A stretch of 7,727 nucleotides of DNA, taken from positions 1 through 7,727 of the forward strand of contig JAUXRT010000231.1 of the NCBI GenBank assembly GCA_030681635.1, read 5' to 3'. The position numbers and the translations under genes are program-made. A model generated the notes under the pieces. The model was given only the letters and a program-made list of their open reading frames with translations. It was not told the origin of the DNA and ran no database searches. Source of the DNA: Reyranella sp. GTDB lineage: Bacteria; Pseudomonadota; Alphaproteobacteria; Reyranellales; Reyranellaceae. Of the stretch, positions 7,054 through 7,727 are shown piece after piece (positions within the stretch are counted from its first letter, which is position 1; every line of letters begins with the position of its first letter).

Positions 7054-7727
7054 AAGGGCAGGCGAGTCGGCCTGATCTTCTCCTCCCCCGTTCATGTTCC
7101 TCTCCCTCTTGGGGGAGAGGTTAGGGGAGGGGGTGACGTCGGGGATGAGAGAGAGGTCGCGCTGCGCGACCTCCACGACCTGTGGAGGTGCGATGTCCGC
7201 CGGAACGGGTACCAAGACGTTGATCCAGCTCGCGTATTCCGCAGCCGCCGCATCCTTTTCATGCGCGGCAGAAGCGGGCATTTCGGAGATCGGCTTCTCG
7301 GCTGCACGCGGGCGGCGCGCCTCGATGTCCATCTCGCGCAGGCGGATTTCGTGGGCGCGCTGCTCGCGGCGCTCCGCGCGCGCCTCGGCGCGGGCGCTCT
7401 GGCCGTCCTCCAGCTTGAGCAGGAACATCAGCGCGCGGTCGTCGTGCATCACCTGCTCGCCGATCTGCTTGCCGCGGAAGAAAACCGGCCGTGTGCGCGG
7501 CTCGCCGGCGCGCAGTTTGAGATCGTCGGCATTCTGCTGGTAGCGCTCGGCGATGATGTCGTTGCAGCGCTTGCCGAAGGCCGGATATTTGATCCTCCAG
7601 CGCCGCGCCGTGCTTTCGTCGACGCCGACCCGGGCCGCGGCCTCCCGCAGGGTGGCGCAGCGGCGGAGCTGATTGGCGTAGCGCACCCGCAGACGCCAGC
7701 CGCGCTGGGCCGGCAGGGCCCGCTTCG
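6985..7727 (-). CDS. Helix-turn-helix protein, partial at the right edge; possibly phage-terminase-small-subunit-like
   Basis: The minus-strand frame is open from the window edge to a stop at 6985-6987, about 247 residues visible. A GTG at 7686 is an internal candidate start, but the frame continues upstream, so the true start is not fixed. An N-terminal helix-turn-helix is visible as TLREAAARVGVDESTARRWR. It is followed by IKYPAFGKRCNDIIAERY and RPVFFRGKQIG...MHDDRALMFLLK. I recall this layout from small phage or prophage proteins related to terminase small subunits, but the resemblance is from memory. A charged, probably helical stretch (ARAEARAERREQRAHEIRLR) follows. The last 65 or so residues look unlike a domain: TPSPNLSPKRER is the translation of the palindromic repeat, and the final 22 residues are antisense to the hydratase gene. 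The original 3' end was probably lost when the repeat arrived. Function unknown. Confidence 0.55.
   Translation of the reverse strand, partial: KRALPAQRGWRLRVRYANQLRRCATLREAAARVGVDESTARRWRIKYPAFGKRCNDIIAERYQQNADDLKLRAGEPRTRPVFFRGKQIGEQVMHDDRALMFLLKLEDGQSARAEARAERREQRAHEIRLREMDIEARRPRAAEKPISEMPASAAHEKDAAAAEYASWINVLVPVPADIAPPQVVEVAQRDLSLIPDVTPSPNLSPKRERNMNGGGEDQADSPALLLDGDFCASEIDEFGLGNAGSR
7082..7188. repeat. Composite palindromic repeat (REP-like), four inverted-repeat pairs
   Basis: Four inverted pairs lie in 107 bases. Outer arms CCTCCCC (7082-7088) and GGGGAGG (7124-7130) enclose inner arms CCTCTCCC (7099-7106) and GGGAGAGG (7113-7120) with a six-base loop. Next comes GAGGTCGCG-CTG-CGCGACCTC (7153-7173), a perfect 9-bp stem. 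It is followed by CCTCCAC-GACCT-GTGGAGG (7170-7188), whose 5' arm shares four bases with the preceding stem. The CCTCTCCC...GGGAGAGG-TTAGGG motif is one I associate with dispersed repeats in alphaproteobacterial genomes. It lies just after the hydratase stop and may act as a transcription barrier between the convergent genes, although no T-run follows. Confidence 0.6.

Noticed and set aside
7094..7543. A 149-residue plus-strand open frame starting inside the palindromic repeat.
   Set aside because: It is Ser/Arg-rich and antisense to the more protein-like helix-turn-helix frame. Its N-terminus is just the repeat translated in another frame, and it has no ribosome binding site.

Overview
The window is GC-rich, with strong third-position G/C bias and the long antisense open frames that go with it. 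Gene order and protein style suggest an alphaproteobacterium, probably Hyphomicrobiales or a Reyranella/Bradyrhizobium-like relative. The CCTCTCCC...GGGAGAGG palindrome near the right end is a motif I associate with that class. The lineage is an inference; no rRNA or marker gene is present.

Layout. (1) 3-401, plus strand: the C-terminal end of a 3-hydroxyacyl-CoA dehydrogenase / multifunctional fatty-acid oxidation subunit (FadB/FadJ-like). (2) 413-1195, minus strand: a Crp/Fnr-family regulator, convergent with (1) and divergent from (3). (3) 1196-1318: the divergent control region, with a near-consensus FNR/FixK-type box overlapping a second palindrome. (4) 1319-6141, plus strand: a complete high-affinity branched-chain-amino-acid-type (HAAT/Liv) ABC importer. 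It comprises a Tat-exported binding protein, permease LivH, a fused LivM-LivG permease/ATPase, and the second ATPase LivF. (5) 6142-6264: an untranslated stretch with a short hairpin and a bulged hairpin that overlaps the next ribosome binding site. (6) 6265-7053, plus strand: a 2-keto-4-pentenoate hydratase (MhpD/HpaH)-type enzyme. (7) 7082-7188: a composite palindromic repeat. (8) 6985-7727, minus strand: a helix-turn-helix protein, open at the right edge. Its C-terminus reads through the palindromic repeat and into the antisense of the hydratase gene.

How the genes may work together. The transporter genes are tightly packed: a 33-bp gap, a chain of overlapping start/stop codons before livM-livG, and an ATGA overlap before livF. 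They therefore look like one operon. The divergent Crp/Fnr gene is the obvious candidate regulator. The downstream hydratase belongs to a family that processes ring-cleavage products of aromatic catabolism. Liv-type importers often carry aromatic acids or other carboxylates rather than leucine, so a catabolic uptake-plus-degradation unit is plausible, but the substrate is not determined by the sequence.

I see no convincing new defence, mobile or biosynthetic system. The most interesting points are small in scale: the stop/start relay between livH and livM-livG, the SD-overlapping hairpin, the overlapping operators, and a gene end built from a palindromic repeat.
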